Positions 1-10,604 are shown, counted from the first letter of the stretch. The stretch: 64,000 nucleotides of DNA from Burkholderia sp. D-99 (GCF_011605345.1 NZ_JAAOXM010000001.1:1549082-1613081); one strand, 5' to 3'. Notes: generated by a model not told the origin, from the letters alone. Program-made: numbers and translations.

Positions 1-165
1 CCAGTCACCGGATCGTGGCCTCGTTCAGCAGATCGTTAGCGCGCTCAACCAAGCCGTGGTATTTCGAGGCTGAAGCAGGGGTTGGAGCATGCCGGTGCAA
101 TAACAAGAGATCAACCACCTCGGCTACAGAGCATAACGACGGCCGACCACGCAAGAGACCAGATC

Positions 166-324
166 ATGACGAAGATCATCGCAGTTCTGCTTTGTGCCGC
201 CTTGGCGGCGCCCACCATCGCCCTTGCGCGCGGTGGTCATTACGCTGGTGGCCACGGATCTTCTCACAAGGGCGGGAAATACAAGAACGCTCGCACAGGG
301 GATCACTACGAGCGGCGCAAGTAA
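166..324 (+). CDS. small secreted Gly/His-rich protein
   Basis: A 52-residue protein with a clear N-terminal export signal (MTKIIAVLLCAALAAPTIALA) followed by a short basic, Gly/His/Tyr-rich mature part with GGHY, GGHGSSHKGG and TGDHYERRK. I start it at the ATG at 166, because the signal peptide begins there; the frame is open further upstream but that part looks non-coding. A GC-rich hairpin followed by a short T run lies about 60 bases after the stop. Small proteins of this type are common in Burkholderia, but no function is known to me. A periplasmic or extracellular location is inferred from the signal alone. Confidence 0.6.
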   Translation: MTKIIAVLLCAALAAPTIALARGGHYAGGHGSSHKGGKYKNARTGDHYERRK

Positions 325-381
325 CTTCCGGAGGGAGCACCTTCTTGAAGGGCCCTGCTGGATAAACAGGCACTCGCCAGT

Positions 382-403
382 CCCCGCCCCGAGCGGGGCT
401 TTT
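382..403 (+). terminator. hairpin terminator after small secreted protein gene
   Basis: The arms GCCCC (386-390) and GGGGC (395-399) form a compact hairpin followed by four T. It is placed correctly to end transcription of the gene at 166-324. The stem is short, so efficiency is uncertain. Confidence 0.5.
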
Positions 404-423
404 CACATCTAAAGGGCTGCGCG

Positions 424-525
424 ATGATGACGTGGTTGCGTGATCTGGAGCGTTCCATGCCTGCCATCAAACTGCGTATCCCCCGAGAAGACGTCCTCGA
501 ATTCAACGATGATCTGTCTGCTTAG
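424..525 (+). CDS. very short ORF, possible gene remnant
   Basis: A 33-codon frame begins MMTWLRDLERSMPAIKLRIP and ends LEFNDDLSA. It starts just after the hairpin at 382-403. Codon use is plausible, but no ribosome binding site stands out and I recognise no family. It could be a real microprotein, the 5' remnant of a decayed island gene, or chance. Confidence 0.2.
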   Translation: MMTWLRDLERSMPAIKLRIPREDVLEFNDDLSA

Positions 526-556
526 TCGGCCGCCAGCGGCATCGATCCTCGATTGA

Positions 557-784
557 CGACACGGGCCCACGATCCTTCGGAAGCTGGACCTTCTTGAGCA
601 GTTGAGTCTCGGCCAAAAAAATGACGACGTCACGTCGCTGCTCGCACAGGTGCCGCTCCGTTTGTACAAAAACGGGAACGACATCGTGCCGGACCTGCCG
701 CTGAACTGGTATCACGCCGGCGCCATCCAGCAATTCGGGCGGCCGGTGTACCTAGAGGTACTCGAACCGGCTACAACTAGATAG
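557..784 (+). pseudogene. unrecognised coding remnant
   Basis: An open frame with no ATG near its beginning reads as protein-like sequence: LDLLEQLSLGQKNDDVTSLL, then PLRLYKNGNDIVPDLPLNW and FGRPVYLEVLEP. A TTG at 602 could start a 60-residue product. Absence of a good start together with protein-like composition suggests the surviving 3' part of a decayed element gene. I do not recognise the family. Confidence 0.25.
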
Positions 785-1201
785 TGATACCGCGATGCGT
801 CGGATTCGCAAGAAGTTGCCTTGGAGTAGGCGCCTAGATCCTTTGAGGGCTCTCCGAGTAACCCAACAGAGTCTCCGCAGATTCACAAAGTATCAGATCA
901 AGTGCAAAGAGATTTGCCAATTGGATCTTGGCGGGCAACCATTGATGAACTGCCTGGGGTCAGCGCATGCACTCACCTGTTGCGCATAGGGCTGACATGA
1001 TTGGCCTGCCACGAATCAATCGGTTTACTAACGCGACTCACCCAAGGAGCACCCGCAGTCTCGTGAGACAGAGATTGCACCACTGATTAGATAATCCCCA
1101 AGCGCTGCCGACAGCCGTCGGGGTGCTGCCCCGACTAAGCTCAAACACCAGATTTGTCAACTTGGGCGGCGACTCAAAAATCTGAAAGCCAATTTGGGCA
1201 T

Positions 1202-1236
1202 ATAAAAAGAAACGGCGCGCTCAGACGGCGCGCCGC
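1202..1236 (-). terminator. terminator of the 176-residue island gene
   Basis: Arms GGCGCGC (1214-1220) and GCGCGCC (1228-1234) form a 7-bp stem with a 7-base loop. On the minus strand it is followed by TTTCTTTTTATA, a good U-rich tail. It lies about 55 bases beyond the stop at 1291. Confidence 0.65.
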
Positions 1237-1290
1237 TGATCGTGGGGAAAAACTCACCCTCTGTACATAGGATGAGTGAAGTTGGTCGCA

Positions 1291-1821
1291 TCAATACCGG
1301 TCATCGCTTTGCCCGTAGGGATAGATGCTTCGTTGCTGCGGCGCTACGTACGGTGGATAGGGGTACCCACTGCCTGGCATCGACGTTGACGCTCCCGGCA
1401 GATGCTGCGCCATTGTAGGAATGCCATATGGACGGACAGCCTGCGCGCTCTGCTGCGGCATCCTCCCATTCATCGGATGAGCATTGCCATGCGGCTCCAC
1501 TCGGAATGCGGACGCGCCATACTGCTCCCGATCGACCTGGTCGTACCACTGCCGGTCAAGTTCGGCTTCCCTCATGCGCCGGATACGATTCAAGGCAGAT
1601 TTCAATGCCGCCAACGAACCCCGGACGCCGTACGCTTGTGATAGCCCATGCGCGATCGCCTCCAACGGTACGCCGTTACGAATCGCATCCTCGATAACAA
1701 CGTGATGTGCTCGTACACACGCGGCAAAGGAACGCATCTCTTTGCTGATTGCATGCAAGTATCCGGTGAATTTATCAGCGGTCGAACGAGCGTCTGCTTG
1801 GAATTGGGTGGTATCTGCCAT
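1291..1821 (-). CDS. unrecognised island protein with disordered tail
   Basis: A 176-residue protein I do not recognise. The first 95 or so residues look helical and include ADKFTGYLHAISKEMRSF, IEDAIRNGVPLEAIAHGLSQ and LAALKSALNRIRRMREAELD, resembling a small helical DNA-binding or relaxosome-accessory domain by feel only. The C-terminal 70 residues are rich in Pro, Gln, Tyr, Met and Gly (ending PPYVAPQQRSIYPYGQSDDRY) and are probably disordered. It precedes its own terminator and lies downstream of the AlpA-like gene on the same strand, 52 bases apart, so the two may be co-transcribed. Start is the ATG at 1821 with only a weak GAGAG upstream. Confidence 0.7.
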   Translation of the reverse strand: MADTTQFQADARSTADKFTGYLHAISKEMRSFAACVRAHHVVIEDAIRNGVPLEAIAHGLSQAYGVRGSLAALKSALNRIRRMREAELDRQWYDQVDREQYGASAFRVEPHGNAHPMNGRMPQQSAQAVRPYGIPTMAQHLPGASTSMPGSGYPYPPYVAPQQRSIYPYGQSDDRY

Positions 1822-1873
1822 GATTAGTTTTCGATCTCTCGGTAATTGTTTGAAAATTAAGTGATGCTTGTGC

Positions 1874-2101
1874 TTACTTGTGTTTGATTGCTTGAGGACG
1901 GCTTGCCAGCCAGGCGTCTACATCAGACTCCCGCCACCCCACAGAACTGTCACCAAGGCGAATCGGCCTCGGGAATTCGGCGTCGTAATACTTGCTTTCA
2001 GGATTCATCTTGTTATAGACGGTGCTTCGCGAGATTCCCGTCTTTTCCTTCAAGCGCTTGAGACGGAGGATGTTGATCTGCGTTGTTTCTTCGTTACCCA
2101 T
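1874..2101 (-). CDS. AlpA-like phage/island regulator
   Basis: A 75-residue AlpA-type (MerR-fold) DNA-binding protein. The pattern RLKRLKEKTGISRSTVYNKM, then FPRPIRLGDSSVGWRESDVD and AWLASRP matches the family: helix-turn-helix, the FP.P..L....VGW wing and the closing WL. Such proteins control integrase or excision genes on P4-like elements. An AGGAG eight bases before the ATG at 2101 decides this start; the frame is open further upstream but without a site. It lies in the same element and on the same strand as the integrase at 3573-4808, so a role in excision or integrase control is likely but inferred. Confidence 0.85.
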   Translation of the reverse strand: MGNEETTQINILRLKRLKEKTGISRSTVYNKMNPESKYYDAEFPRPIRLGDSSVGWRESDVDAWLASRPQAIKHK

Positions 2102-2727
2102 CGGCCACTCCTTTGTTTCAGTTGGATTCGATGAGTTGAGTTTAGAAAGCTGAACACCGCTTGGATACGCCACTTGCCGGCAAACTGCGTACGTTTGCCC
2201 GCAAAGGGGGTACTAAATTTGGGAATTTGCTGCCGACGAACCTGCATCGAACGATCTTGACCAGCAGCTCCGAGGCGAGAATCGATTCATCGGGAGCGAC
2301 ACGACCAGCCCGCCACAGGCAACGAGGGTCGCCGCCGCGCCGCCAATGGTACAGAGATGAGAATGCGTCGGAAGCTCGAGGCAGGCTCGGGGAGAACAGA
2401 TCGCACAGCCCCAATCACGCGACACCTCAATGGAGATGGGGGAATGTACCGGCGGAGCTATCTTGGCGTGTTCGCCACTTCGCAAGTCGCCGACACATGC
2501 TGGATTGATTGCATCAAGCAGGTAGTCGAGATGCGGCTCGTCTCCACTACCAGTCTCGTGTGGTCACGCATTTCTTGTAGCTATTCGCCTCGGCGTTGAT
2601 GACCTCAACCCGAAGCGAATCGCCATGGATACGTTGGAACTAACCTGCGGATATCGCTGAAAGTTGCCAAGTCCGAAGCCAGAGCTCCCCCCTTTCTCGG
2701 CACCTGACCGAAAAAGGAGGCAACCGG
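2102..2727. other. island intergenic region, no convincing gene
   Basis: About 625 bases between the AlpA-like gene and the unknown gene ending at 2728. A plus-strand frame at 2161-2508 is open but rich in Arg, Ser and Pro without domain character, and I do not call it. The promoter of the AlpA-like gene should lie in the right-hand neighbourhood of position 2101. Confidence 0.45.
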
Positions 2728-3438
2728 TCACTCTTTCACCTTTCCAGGAAAGAGCTCAGCAGAATCGGGCATGCCAGCCAGCCATTTGTCGAGAGTCTTT
2801 TCAAAGCCGCTCTCCTTCAGGCGCGGAGGATGCTCGATCGAATACTCCAAAACGAAGCCGCTTATCCTCTTAACAGCTTGCGAACGCGAGCGCCAACCGG
2901 ATTCAGGCCTCATTTCCCTCGTCAGCTTGTATGCGTAATCACGAACCGGCTCATATGCCTTATCGCGCCCCGCAGCACCAGATTTTCCGTGATTGGCCCG
3001 TGCCTCGGTCGTCGCCTTCTCATGCGTCCTGGTAATCGTCCGCTCCCGCGCCTGGTCAATCCCCACCTGAGATATGGAAACGCCACACCAGAACCGTGCA
3101 TCTGCCAAGTACGACCATGCCAGAGACGTATCCCCCTTCTTGAGCGCAACTCCCGCCCGGACCCAATACACACTTGAGACCACAATAGCGCCGTAGGGAG
3201 ACTTCGCAATTTTGTCCCGACCTGCGGCCTTGTCACTCGCAGAGGCAAACTGCATCACGATATCGACCGGATCCTCAACAGTCCGGTCATCCCTCGACAT
3301 CACGGGCATCATGATGCGGTCTGCGAAATCGTCCTCGGTTGCACCGGGCTTTTGGTAGATGTAGCAATTCATCAAACTATCGAGCGTGAGATCCAGGTAC
3401 TTCTTGAGATCTAGCTCTTGGCGAATCGGGCGGTCCAT
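2728..3438 (-). CDS. unrecognised island protein
   Basis: A 236-residue soluble protein, no signal or membrane segment. It begins MDRPIRQELDLKKYLDLTLD and has a central charged stretch (ARERTITRTHEKATTEARAN) and a C-terminal helical part (PVRDYAYKLTREMRPESGW, SQAVKRISGFVLEY). No catalytic motif is apparent. It is the first gene inward of the integrase, the position where P4-like elements often place cargo or accessory regulators. I cannot assign a family. The start ATG at 3438 has only a weak ribosome binding site (GTGGAT). Confidence 0.7.
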   Translation of the reverse strand: MDRPIRQELDLKKYLDLTLDSLMNCYIYQKPGATEDDFADRIMMPVMSRDDRTVEDPVDIVMQFASASDKAAGRDKIAKSPYGAIVVSSVYWVRAGVALKKGDTSLAWSYLADARFWCGVSISQVGIDQARERTITRTHEKATTEARANHGKSGAAGRDKAYEPVRDYAYKLTREMRPESGWRSRSQAVKRISGFVLEYSIEHPPRLKESGFEKTLDKWLAGMPDSAELFPGKVKE

Positions 3439-3572
3439 ATTTGTTGTTTATCCACTAGTTCACAAAAATTCAGTCCGAAGGGGACATGCCTGCTCCGAAC
3501 CTAGCCTCCAAGGATACGAATTTTCATGAACTCGTGCATTGCCGTGCGCCACTTCGCAGCCGCACAAACGAC

Positions 3573-4808
3573 CTATGCAGCACCGAAGCGCAGTACCTCA
3601 GCTCCAGCTTTTAGACTGTCGAGGTAGTCAGCCCAACGCTGCATCATATTTCGCCGCTCTCGCAAGAATGTCGTACGGTTGTATGCCCTACCCAGCGGAT
3701 CTCTAACTGCATGCGCCAACTGCGCCTCGATAATCTCTGCCGGCACTCCAAGAACTTCGGCCAAGATCGTACGTGCCATGGCTCGAAACCCATGCCCGGT
3801 CATTACTTCTCGGTCGTAGCCCAAACGACGAAGCGCAGCATTGACCGTGTTGTCCGACATGGGGCGATCTTTGGTGCGAACGCTAGGAAACACAAACCGG
3901 TCGCTACCAGTGAGTGGACGCAGCTCACGCAAAACTTCTACAGCCTGGGTTGGCAACGGGACGATGTGCGCACCACCTGATGCCTTGCCCAACTTGGTAC
4001 GCTTCATCCTTTCTGCCGGTATTTCCCAGGTCCCCTCTTCCAGATCAAACTCTGCCCACTCAGCGGCTCGTAGTTCTCCAGGGCGCTGAAAGAGCAATGG
4101 CGCAAGCCGCAACGCGCACGACACTGGCAGTGTTCCAGCATAGCCATCAATGGCGCGCAACAACTCACCAACCTGGGTTGGATCCGTGATTGCCGCGTAA
4201 TGCTGAACTTGATTCGGCGGTAATGCGCCACGCAAATCGGCCGTGATATCACGAGCGACACGGCCCGTCGCGACTCCATATCGAATCACTTGACCGATGA
4301 TTCCGCGCAACCGGTGCGCCGTTTCCAGAGCCCCGCGCTTCTCCACACGGAGTAATACGTCCAGCACTTCAGGAGGCGTCAACCCGGCAATGGAACGCGC
4401 ACCCATCCAAGGAAAAACGTCAGCCTCCAGGCGCGCGAGATTGCGCGTAGCATGGCTCTCCGACCATGAGGGCGAGTATTTCGCGTACCACTCCCGAGCG
4501 ATAGCCTCGAACGTATTCTCAGCCCCGAGCCGAGCCACGCGTTTTTCGGCTTTTCGAGTCTCTCCCGGATCAGTTCCTGCTCCCAGCAACATTCGAGCCT
4601 TGTCGCGTCGCTCACGCGCCTCTTTCAGACTGACCTCTGGGTACACGCCTAAGGAAATGCGTTTTTCCTTGCCGGAGAAGCGGTACTTCAACCGCCACCA
4701 CTTGCCGCCACTCGGGGCAACTTCAAGGTAGAGCCCGCCGCCGTCGAACAAGCGGATCGGTTTTTCAGCAGGTTTTGCGTTACGGATAGCGGTATCGGTT
4801 AAAGGCAT
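3573..4808 (-). CDS. P4-type tyrosine recombinase/integrase
   Basis: A 411-residue site-specific recombinase that would integrate and excise the element at the neighbouring tRNA. The N-terminal arm-binding domain (DUF4102) begins MPLTDTAIRNAKPAEKPIRL. The catalytic set is visible: Arg I in RPGELRAAEW (about residue 241), the HxxR box in HGFRAMARTIL (about 338), then AHAVRDPLGRAYNR with the nucleophilic Tyr near 375. I start at the ATG at 4808, the canonical family start; an upstream extension to 4940 would read through the tRNA terminator and is rejected. The tRNA 3' end faces the gene 174 bases away, the usual P4 arrangement. It appears intact. Confidence 0.93.
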   Translation of the reverse strand: MPLTDTAIRNAKPAEKPIRLFDGGGLYLEVAPSGGKWWRLKYRFSGKEKRISLGVYPEVSLKEARERRDKARMLLGAGTDPGETRKAEKRVARLGAENTFEAIAREWYAKYSPSWSESHATRNLARLEADVFPWMGARSIAGLTPPEVLDVLLRVEKRGALETAHRLRGIIGQVIRYGVATGRVARDITADLRGALPPNQVQHYAAITDPTQVGELLRAIDGYAGTLPVSCALRLAPLLFQRPGELRAAEWAEFDLEEGTWEIPAERMKRTKLGKASGGAHIVPLPTQAVEVLRELRPLTGSDRFVFPSVRTKDRPMSDNTVNAALRRLGYDREVMTGHGFRAMARTILAEVLGVPAEIIEAQLAHAVRDPLGRAYNRTTFLRERRNMMQRWADYLDSLKAGAEVLRFGAA

Positions 4809-4913
4809 CGAACAGGTCCGGGGGCAACAAGCAACAGGGAAAGTACACTTGCCCCCAATACTGCCCCCACTTGCCCCTGGCTGTCCATGGAATCCCTTGA
4901 ACGCCTCAGGAAA

Positions 4914-4951
4914 TAAAAAACCCGCGAAGCCTTGCGGCATCGCGGGTTTCG
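4914..4951 (-). terminator. terminator of the tRNA gene
   Basis: Arms AACCCGCGA and TCGCGGGTT form a stem that, on the minus strand, is followed by TTTTTT. It lies 30 to 70 bases beyond the tRNA 3' end and should stop transcription before the integrase. Confidence 0.75.
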
Positions 4952-4982
4952 AGATTTCCTTGGATAACCTTGGAAGCGAATT

Positions 4983-5058
4983 TGGTGGGCCCGGCGGGGT
5001 TCGAACCCGCGACCAATCGATTATGAGTCGACTGCTCTAACCGCTGAGCTACAAGCCC
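4983..5058 (-). tRNA. tRNA with CAU anticodon, probably tRNA-Ile2
   Basis: A 76-base cloverleaf including an encoded CCA. Acceptor GGGCTTG pairs with CGGGCCC (two G-U), the D arm is GCTC/GAGC, the anticodon stem GTCGA/TCGAT encloses the loop CTCATAA with anticodon CAT, and the T arm is GCGGG-TTCGAAC-CCCGC. CAU anticodons belong to Met elongator, initiator or lysidine-modified Ile2. The AGTCGACTCATAATCGATTGG section closely follows E. coli Ile2 (ileX) and differs from elongator Met, so I favour Ile2. The integrase next to its 3' end marks it as the insertion target of the element. Confidence 0.93.
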
Positions 5059-5117
5059 TGATGAGAATCGAAGCGTGTCACACGCTGCCCCGACAAAGAA
5101 GCCGGGCCGGCATTGTA

Positions 5118-5167
5118 ACAACAAAGGAGACAAACGCCACCGGCATCACGCGGATGTCGGTGGCGTT
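5118..5167 (-). terminator. rpoD terminator
   Basis: A perfect 10-bp stem, AACGCCACCG (5133-5142) with CGGTGGCGTT (5158-5167), lies 21 bases beyond the rpoD stop and is followed on the minus strand by a T-rich stretch (TTGTCTCCTTTGTTGTT). Confidence 0.75.
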
Positions 5168-5187
5168 CGCAGGAGAGACGCTGGAAA

Positions 5188-7605
<2,418 letters not shown>

Positions 7606-7651
7606 CGCGATTCTCGCCTCTGCTTAGAAAACAAACCGCTGGAAACCTTAT

Positions 7652-7657
7652 ATTATA
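7652..7657 (-). promoter_or_regulatory. -10 element before rpoD
   Basis: On the minus strand the bases read TATAAT, 47 bases upstream of the rpoD ATG in the gap between dnaG and rpoD. No good -35 is seen at 16-18 bases. It suggests a dedicated rpoD promoter in addition to read-through from dnaG. Confidence 0.5.
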
Positions 7658-7693
7658 GCACGCTGGGGAACCCTCTCTAAGCTCCCCGGCCGC

Positions 7694-9565
7694 CTACAGC
7701 CCGAGCCGACGCTTCATGTCGGTTCGCTGCTGGTTCAATTCCGTCAATTCGGCCAATTCCTCGGGTGTGAAGGTGGATTGCCGCGCCAGCCTGTCAAGCC
7801 GGTCGCAGCAGGCGTCGTAACGCATCTTGAGCACCGCCGCCTGCAGTTCCTCCCCCGCGATCCGTTCCTGTTCACGCTGCCGCTCGGGCACCGTCTCGTC
7901 TTCCGGATTCTGTAACAGCAAATCGCGGACGTTTTCATCATAGTCCAGAATTTCGCGGAAGATTTCCTCGTAAGTCGCCCCGTTCGAGGACGTCCGCAGG
8001 ACATCCGACAGCAGCCGGAACTCCGCGCCGTCGCCCAGCGCGCGCGCATGATCGACGACTTCCGCGAACAACTCGCCGATGCGCGGCAACGCGCGCAGGG
8101 TCGCAAGCTGCTCATCGTCGAGCTGCGACGCGATGCGCGGATGCATCACCAGCGTGCGCAGCGCACGCTTTTCGCTGTCCGTCACACGGCGCCGCTCGCT
8201 GCGCGGGGGCGCCTGGCGCGGCGGAGCCGCGATCCGCGTATCGACGTCGGACAGCCCCGCAACCTCTTCGAACGGGATATCGAGGCGGTCGGCGAACATG
8301 TGCATGATCTGCGCACGCAACGCGTTCGCGGGCAGCGCCTGCAACATCGGCTTCGCATCAAACAACGCCTTCGCGCGGCCTTCCGGCTGATCGAGCGCCT
8401 TGCCGGCAATTGCTTCGTTCAGCAGAAATTGTGACAGCGGCATCGCGCGCTCGACCTGTTCGGAGAACGCATCCGCGCCAAATTCGCGCACGTAGCTGTC
8501 CGGATCGTGCTCGGTCGGCAGAAAGAGGAACCGGATCGTGCGGTTGTCGCCGGCATGCGGCAGGCATGCCTCGAGCGCGCGCCGGGCCGCCCGCCGCCCG
8601 GCCGAATCGCCGTCGAAACTGAAAATGACCGTATCGGTCTGGCGCAGCAGTTTCTGCACGTGAATCGGCGTGCACGCGGTGCCGAGCGTCGCCACCGCGT
8701 TCGGGAACCCGAGCTGCGCGAGTGCGACGACGTCCATGTAGCCTTCGACGACCAGCACGTACTTGCGCTCGCGAATCGCGAGCCGCGCCTCGAACAAGCC
8801 GTACAGCTCGCTCCCCTTGTTGAACAGCGGGGTTTCGGGCGAGTTCAGGTACTTCGGCTCGCCGCTGCCGAGCACGCGGCCGCCGAAGCCGATCACCTGC
8901 CCCTTCACGTTGCGGATCGGGAACATGATCCGCTCGCGGAACCGGTCGTAGCGGCGTGCGACGCCCTGCGCATCGGTCTTCTCGCTGACGATCACGAGCC
9001 CCGACTCGACGAGCGACTCGTCGCGATAGTCCGGGAACGCGGCTTCGAGGTTCTGCCAACCGTCCGGCGCATAGCCAAGCCCGAAGCGTGCGGCGATCTC
9101 GCCGGTCAGGCCCCGGTTCTTCAGGTACTGGATCGCGACGGTCGCGCCGCGCAACTGCTTGCGGTAGTAGTCGCACGCGGCGGTCATCGCATCGGACAGC
9201 GCGGTCGCAACCGATTTCGACACCGGCGCCGGATAGTCACCGCCACCGCCCCCACCACCGCCACGCATCGACGGCTCGTGCGGCACGGTCAGACCGACGG
9301 ACTGCGCGAGCTCCTGCACGGCCTCCGGGAACGTGAGCCCCGCGTGTTCCATCAGAAAGCCGATCGCCGTGCCGTGCGCGCCGCAACCGAAGCAGTGATA
9401 GAACTGCTTGGTCGGACTGACCGTAAACGACGGGCTTTTCTCGTTATGGAACGGGCACAGCCCCATGAAGTTGGCGCCGCCCTTCTTGAGCTGCACGTAC
9501 CGGCCCACCACGTCGACGATATCGACGCGGTTCAGCAAGTCCTGCAGGAACGAATGCGGAATCAC
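7694..9565 (-). CDS. dnaG: DNA primase DnaG
   Basis: Synthesises RNA primers at the replication fork. The zinc finger is CPFHNEKSPSFTV then FYHCFGCG (C-x2-H-x17-C-x2-C, residues about 37-62). The TOPRIM core follows (VLVVEGYMDVVALAQLG and FDGDSAGRRAARRAL), then a C-terminal helicase-binding region. At 623 residues it is slightly longer than E. coli DnaG (581). I start at the GTG at 9565 because the family begins (M)IPHSFLQDLLNRVDIVDVVG; the 19 residues further upstream are not family-like. A run of eight Gly interrupts the linker after the zinc finger. It sits between yqeY and rpoD as in the classical macromolecular synthesis operon. Confidence 0.96.
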   Translation of the reverse strand: MIPHSFLQDLLNRVDIVDVVGRYVQLKKGGANFMGLCPFHNEKSPSFTVSPTKQFYHCFGCGAHGTAIGFLMEHAGLTFPEAVQELAQSVGLTVPHEPSMRGGGGGGGGDYPAPVSKSVATALSDAMTAACDYYRKQLRGATVAIQYLKNRGLTGEIAARFGLGYAPDGWQNLEAAFPDYRDESLVESGLVIVSEKTDAQGVARRYDRFRERIMFPIRNVKGQVIGFGGRVLGSGEPKYLNSPETPLFNKGSELYGLFEARLAIRERKYVLVVEGYMDVVALAQLGFPNAVATLGTACTPIHVQKLLRQTDTVIFSFDGDSAGRRAARRALEACLPHAGDNRTIRFLFLPTEHDPDSYVREFGADAFSEQVERAMPLSQFLLNEAIAGKALDQPEGRAKALFDAKPMLQALPANALRAQIMHMFADRLDIPFEEVAGLSDVDTRIAAPPRQAPPRSERRRVTDSEKRALRTLVMHPRIASQLDDEQLATLRALPRIGELFAEVVDHARALGDGAEFRLLSDVLRTSSNGATYEEIFREILDYDENVRDLLLQNPEDETVPERQREQERIAGEELQAAVLKMRYDACCDRLDRLARQSTFTPEELAELTELNQQRTDMKRRLGL

Positions 9566-9636
9566 CGTGGGATCGAGCGAAAAAAAGACAATACGACACC
9601 CCGGCGCACGCACTGCGCGCACCGGGGAAACGGGTG

Positions 9637-10083
9637 TTACTTCGAGAGCGCGGCCTTGACCAGCGCCGAAATGGCCGTCATGTCGGCACGGCCGGCGAGC
9701 TTGCCCTTCAGGACGCCCATCACCTTGCCCATGTCTTGCGGGCCGGCGGCACCCGTCTGCGCGACCGCAGCCTGGACTTCTGCGGCCACCTCGGCCTCCG
9801 ACAGCTGCTCGGGCATGTAGCCGCCCAGCACGACCAGTTCGGCCTGCTCCTTCGCAACGAGGTCGTCACGGCCGGCTGCCTGGAACTGGCTGATCGAATC
9901 CTTGCGCTGCTTGATCATCTTGTCGATCACGGCCGTGATGCCTGCGTCGTCGAGGGTGATCCGATCGTCGACTTCGCGCTGCTTGATTGCGGCCATCAGC
10001 AGGCGAATCGTTGCCAGGCGCTCGCTTTCCTTCGCGCGCATCGCGGCCTTCATGTCTTCGCTGATCTGCTCTTTCAAACTCAT
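9637..10083 (-). CDS. GatB/YqeY domain protein
   Basis: A 148-residue YqeY-family protein (MSLKEQISEDMKAAMRAKES, TIRLLMAAIKQREVD, then LVVLGGYMPEQLSEAEVAAE and DMGKVMGVLKGKLAGRAD). The fold resembles the tail domain of the GatB amidotransferase subunit, suggesting tRNA contact; the true role is not established. It lies 71 bases upstream of dnaG on the same strand and downstream of rpsU, the typical order in proteobacteria. Full length, no oddities. Confidence 0.92.
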   Translation of the reverse strand: MSLKEQISEDMKAAMRAKESERLATIRLLMAAIKQREVDDRITLDDAGITAVIDKMIKQRKDSISQFQAAGRDDLVAKEQAELVVLGGYMPEQLSEAEVAAEVQAAVAQTGAAGPQDMGKVMGVLKGKLAGRADMTAISALVKAALSK

Positions 10084-10135
10084 CTTTCACCCGGGAAGGA
10101 AACGTGAATCCGACGCCCACCCAAAGGGCGTCAAC

Positions 10136-10171
10136 ACAAAAACCCGCTTGGGACAATGTCTCAAGCGGGTT
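10136..10171 (-). terminator. hairpin between rpsU and yqeY
   Basis: A perfect 10-bp stem, AACCCGCTTG (10141-10150) with CAAGCGGGTT (10162-10171), followed on the minus strand by TTTTTGTG. It lies about 115 bases after the rpsU stop and before yqeY. It is a likely partial terminator that lowers yqeY-dnaG expression relative to rpsU, as in the E. coli operon. Confidence 0.7.
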
Positions 10172-10285
10172 GCTCGAATCCGGCATCGGCGGCTCGCCTG
10201 ATCGGTCGCACGATCACGCTCGATCTTCCGCGATCGCACGGAGTCGCCGGTGCGCCGCTCAGCGAACCGTGCGGCGCCCAATCGT

Positions 10286-10498
10286 TCAGTACAGCTTCTT
10301 CGGCAGCGTCTGGCTGCGAATCCGCTTGTAATGACGCTTCACTGCAGCGGCCTTCTTGCGCTTGCGCTCCGCGGTCGGCTTCTCGAAAAACTCGCGCGCG
10401 CGAAGTTCGGTCAGCAGACCATTCTTCTCGATCGTGCGCTTGAAGCGACGCATTGCAACTTCGAACGGCTCGTTCTCTTTAACGCGAATGATCGTCAT
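10286..10498 (-). CDS. rpsU: 30S ribosomal protein S21
   Basis: A 70-residue S21 with the family's basic sequence: [20 protein letters not shown], then [17 protein letters not shown] and a Lys/Arg-rich C terminus ([19 protein letters not shown]). S21 helps the 30S subunit engage mRNA at initiation. First gene of the rpsU-yqeY-dnaG-rpoD block. A TATACT -10 element lies 40 to 45 bases upstream of the ATG. Confidence 0.97.
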   Translation of the reverse strand: MTIIRVKENEPFEVAMRRFKRTIEKNGLLTELRAREFFEKPTAERKRKKAAAVKRHYKRIRSQTLPKKLY

Positions 10499-10537
10499 GA
10501 TCCGACACGAATAAAGGTTTGCAGGGAAAGACTACCG

Positions 10538-10543
10538 AGTATA
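10538..10543 (-). promoter_or_regulatory. -10 element of rpsU
   Basis: Reads TATACT on the minus strand, 40 bases upstream of the rpsU start codon. A -35 is not obvious. Probably the main promoter of the macromolecular synthesis block. Confidence 0.5.
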
Positions 10544-10604
10544 GCAGAGCGATTGCCTAAAGGCACGGGGCCTGGTCCCGCCAAAACGGCGTCGGCCCGG
10601 CATG

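Larger units (their letters stand above)
526..1290. other. island spacer, no intact gene
   Basis: Apart from the remnant at 557-784 and the terminator at 1202-1236, I see no convincing gene here. A perfect 7-bp hairpin, GTCGGGG (1117-1123) with CCCCGAC (1129-1135), has no T run and could be a structured site. GC is noticeably lower than in the chromosome to the right of the tRNA. Confidence 0.5.

Noticed and set aside
5..100. Minus-strand frame ending KYHGLVERANDLLNEATIR near the left edge
   Set aside because: Protein-like 3' end, but no start codon in frame and too short to assign; possibly a remnant.
2161..2508. 115-codon plus-strand frame in the element
   Set aside because: No ribosome site, composition not protein-like, overlaps the likely promoter area of the AlpA-like gene.
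4809..4940. N-terminal extension of the integrase
   Set aside because: It reads through the tRNA terminator; the family start MPLTDTAIRNAKP is at 4808.
8507..9820. 437-codon plus-strand frame across dnaG
   Set aside because: Antisense shadow of dnaG; low-complexity Arg/Glu/His sequence.
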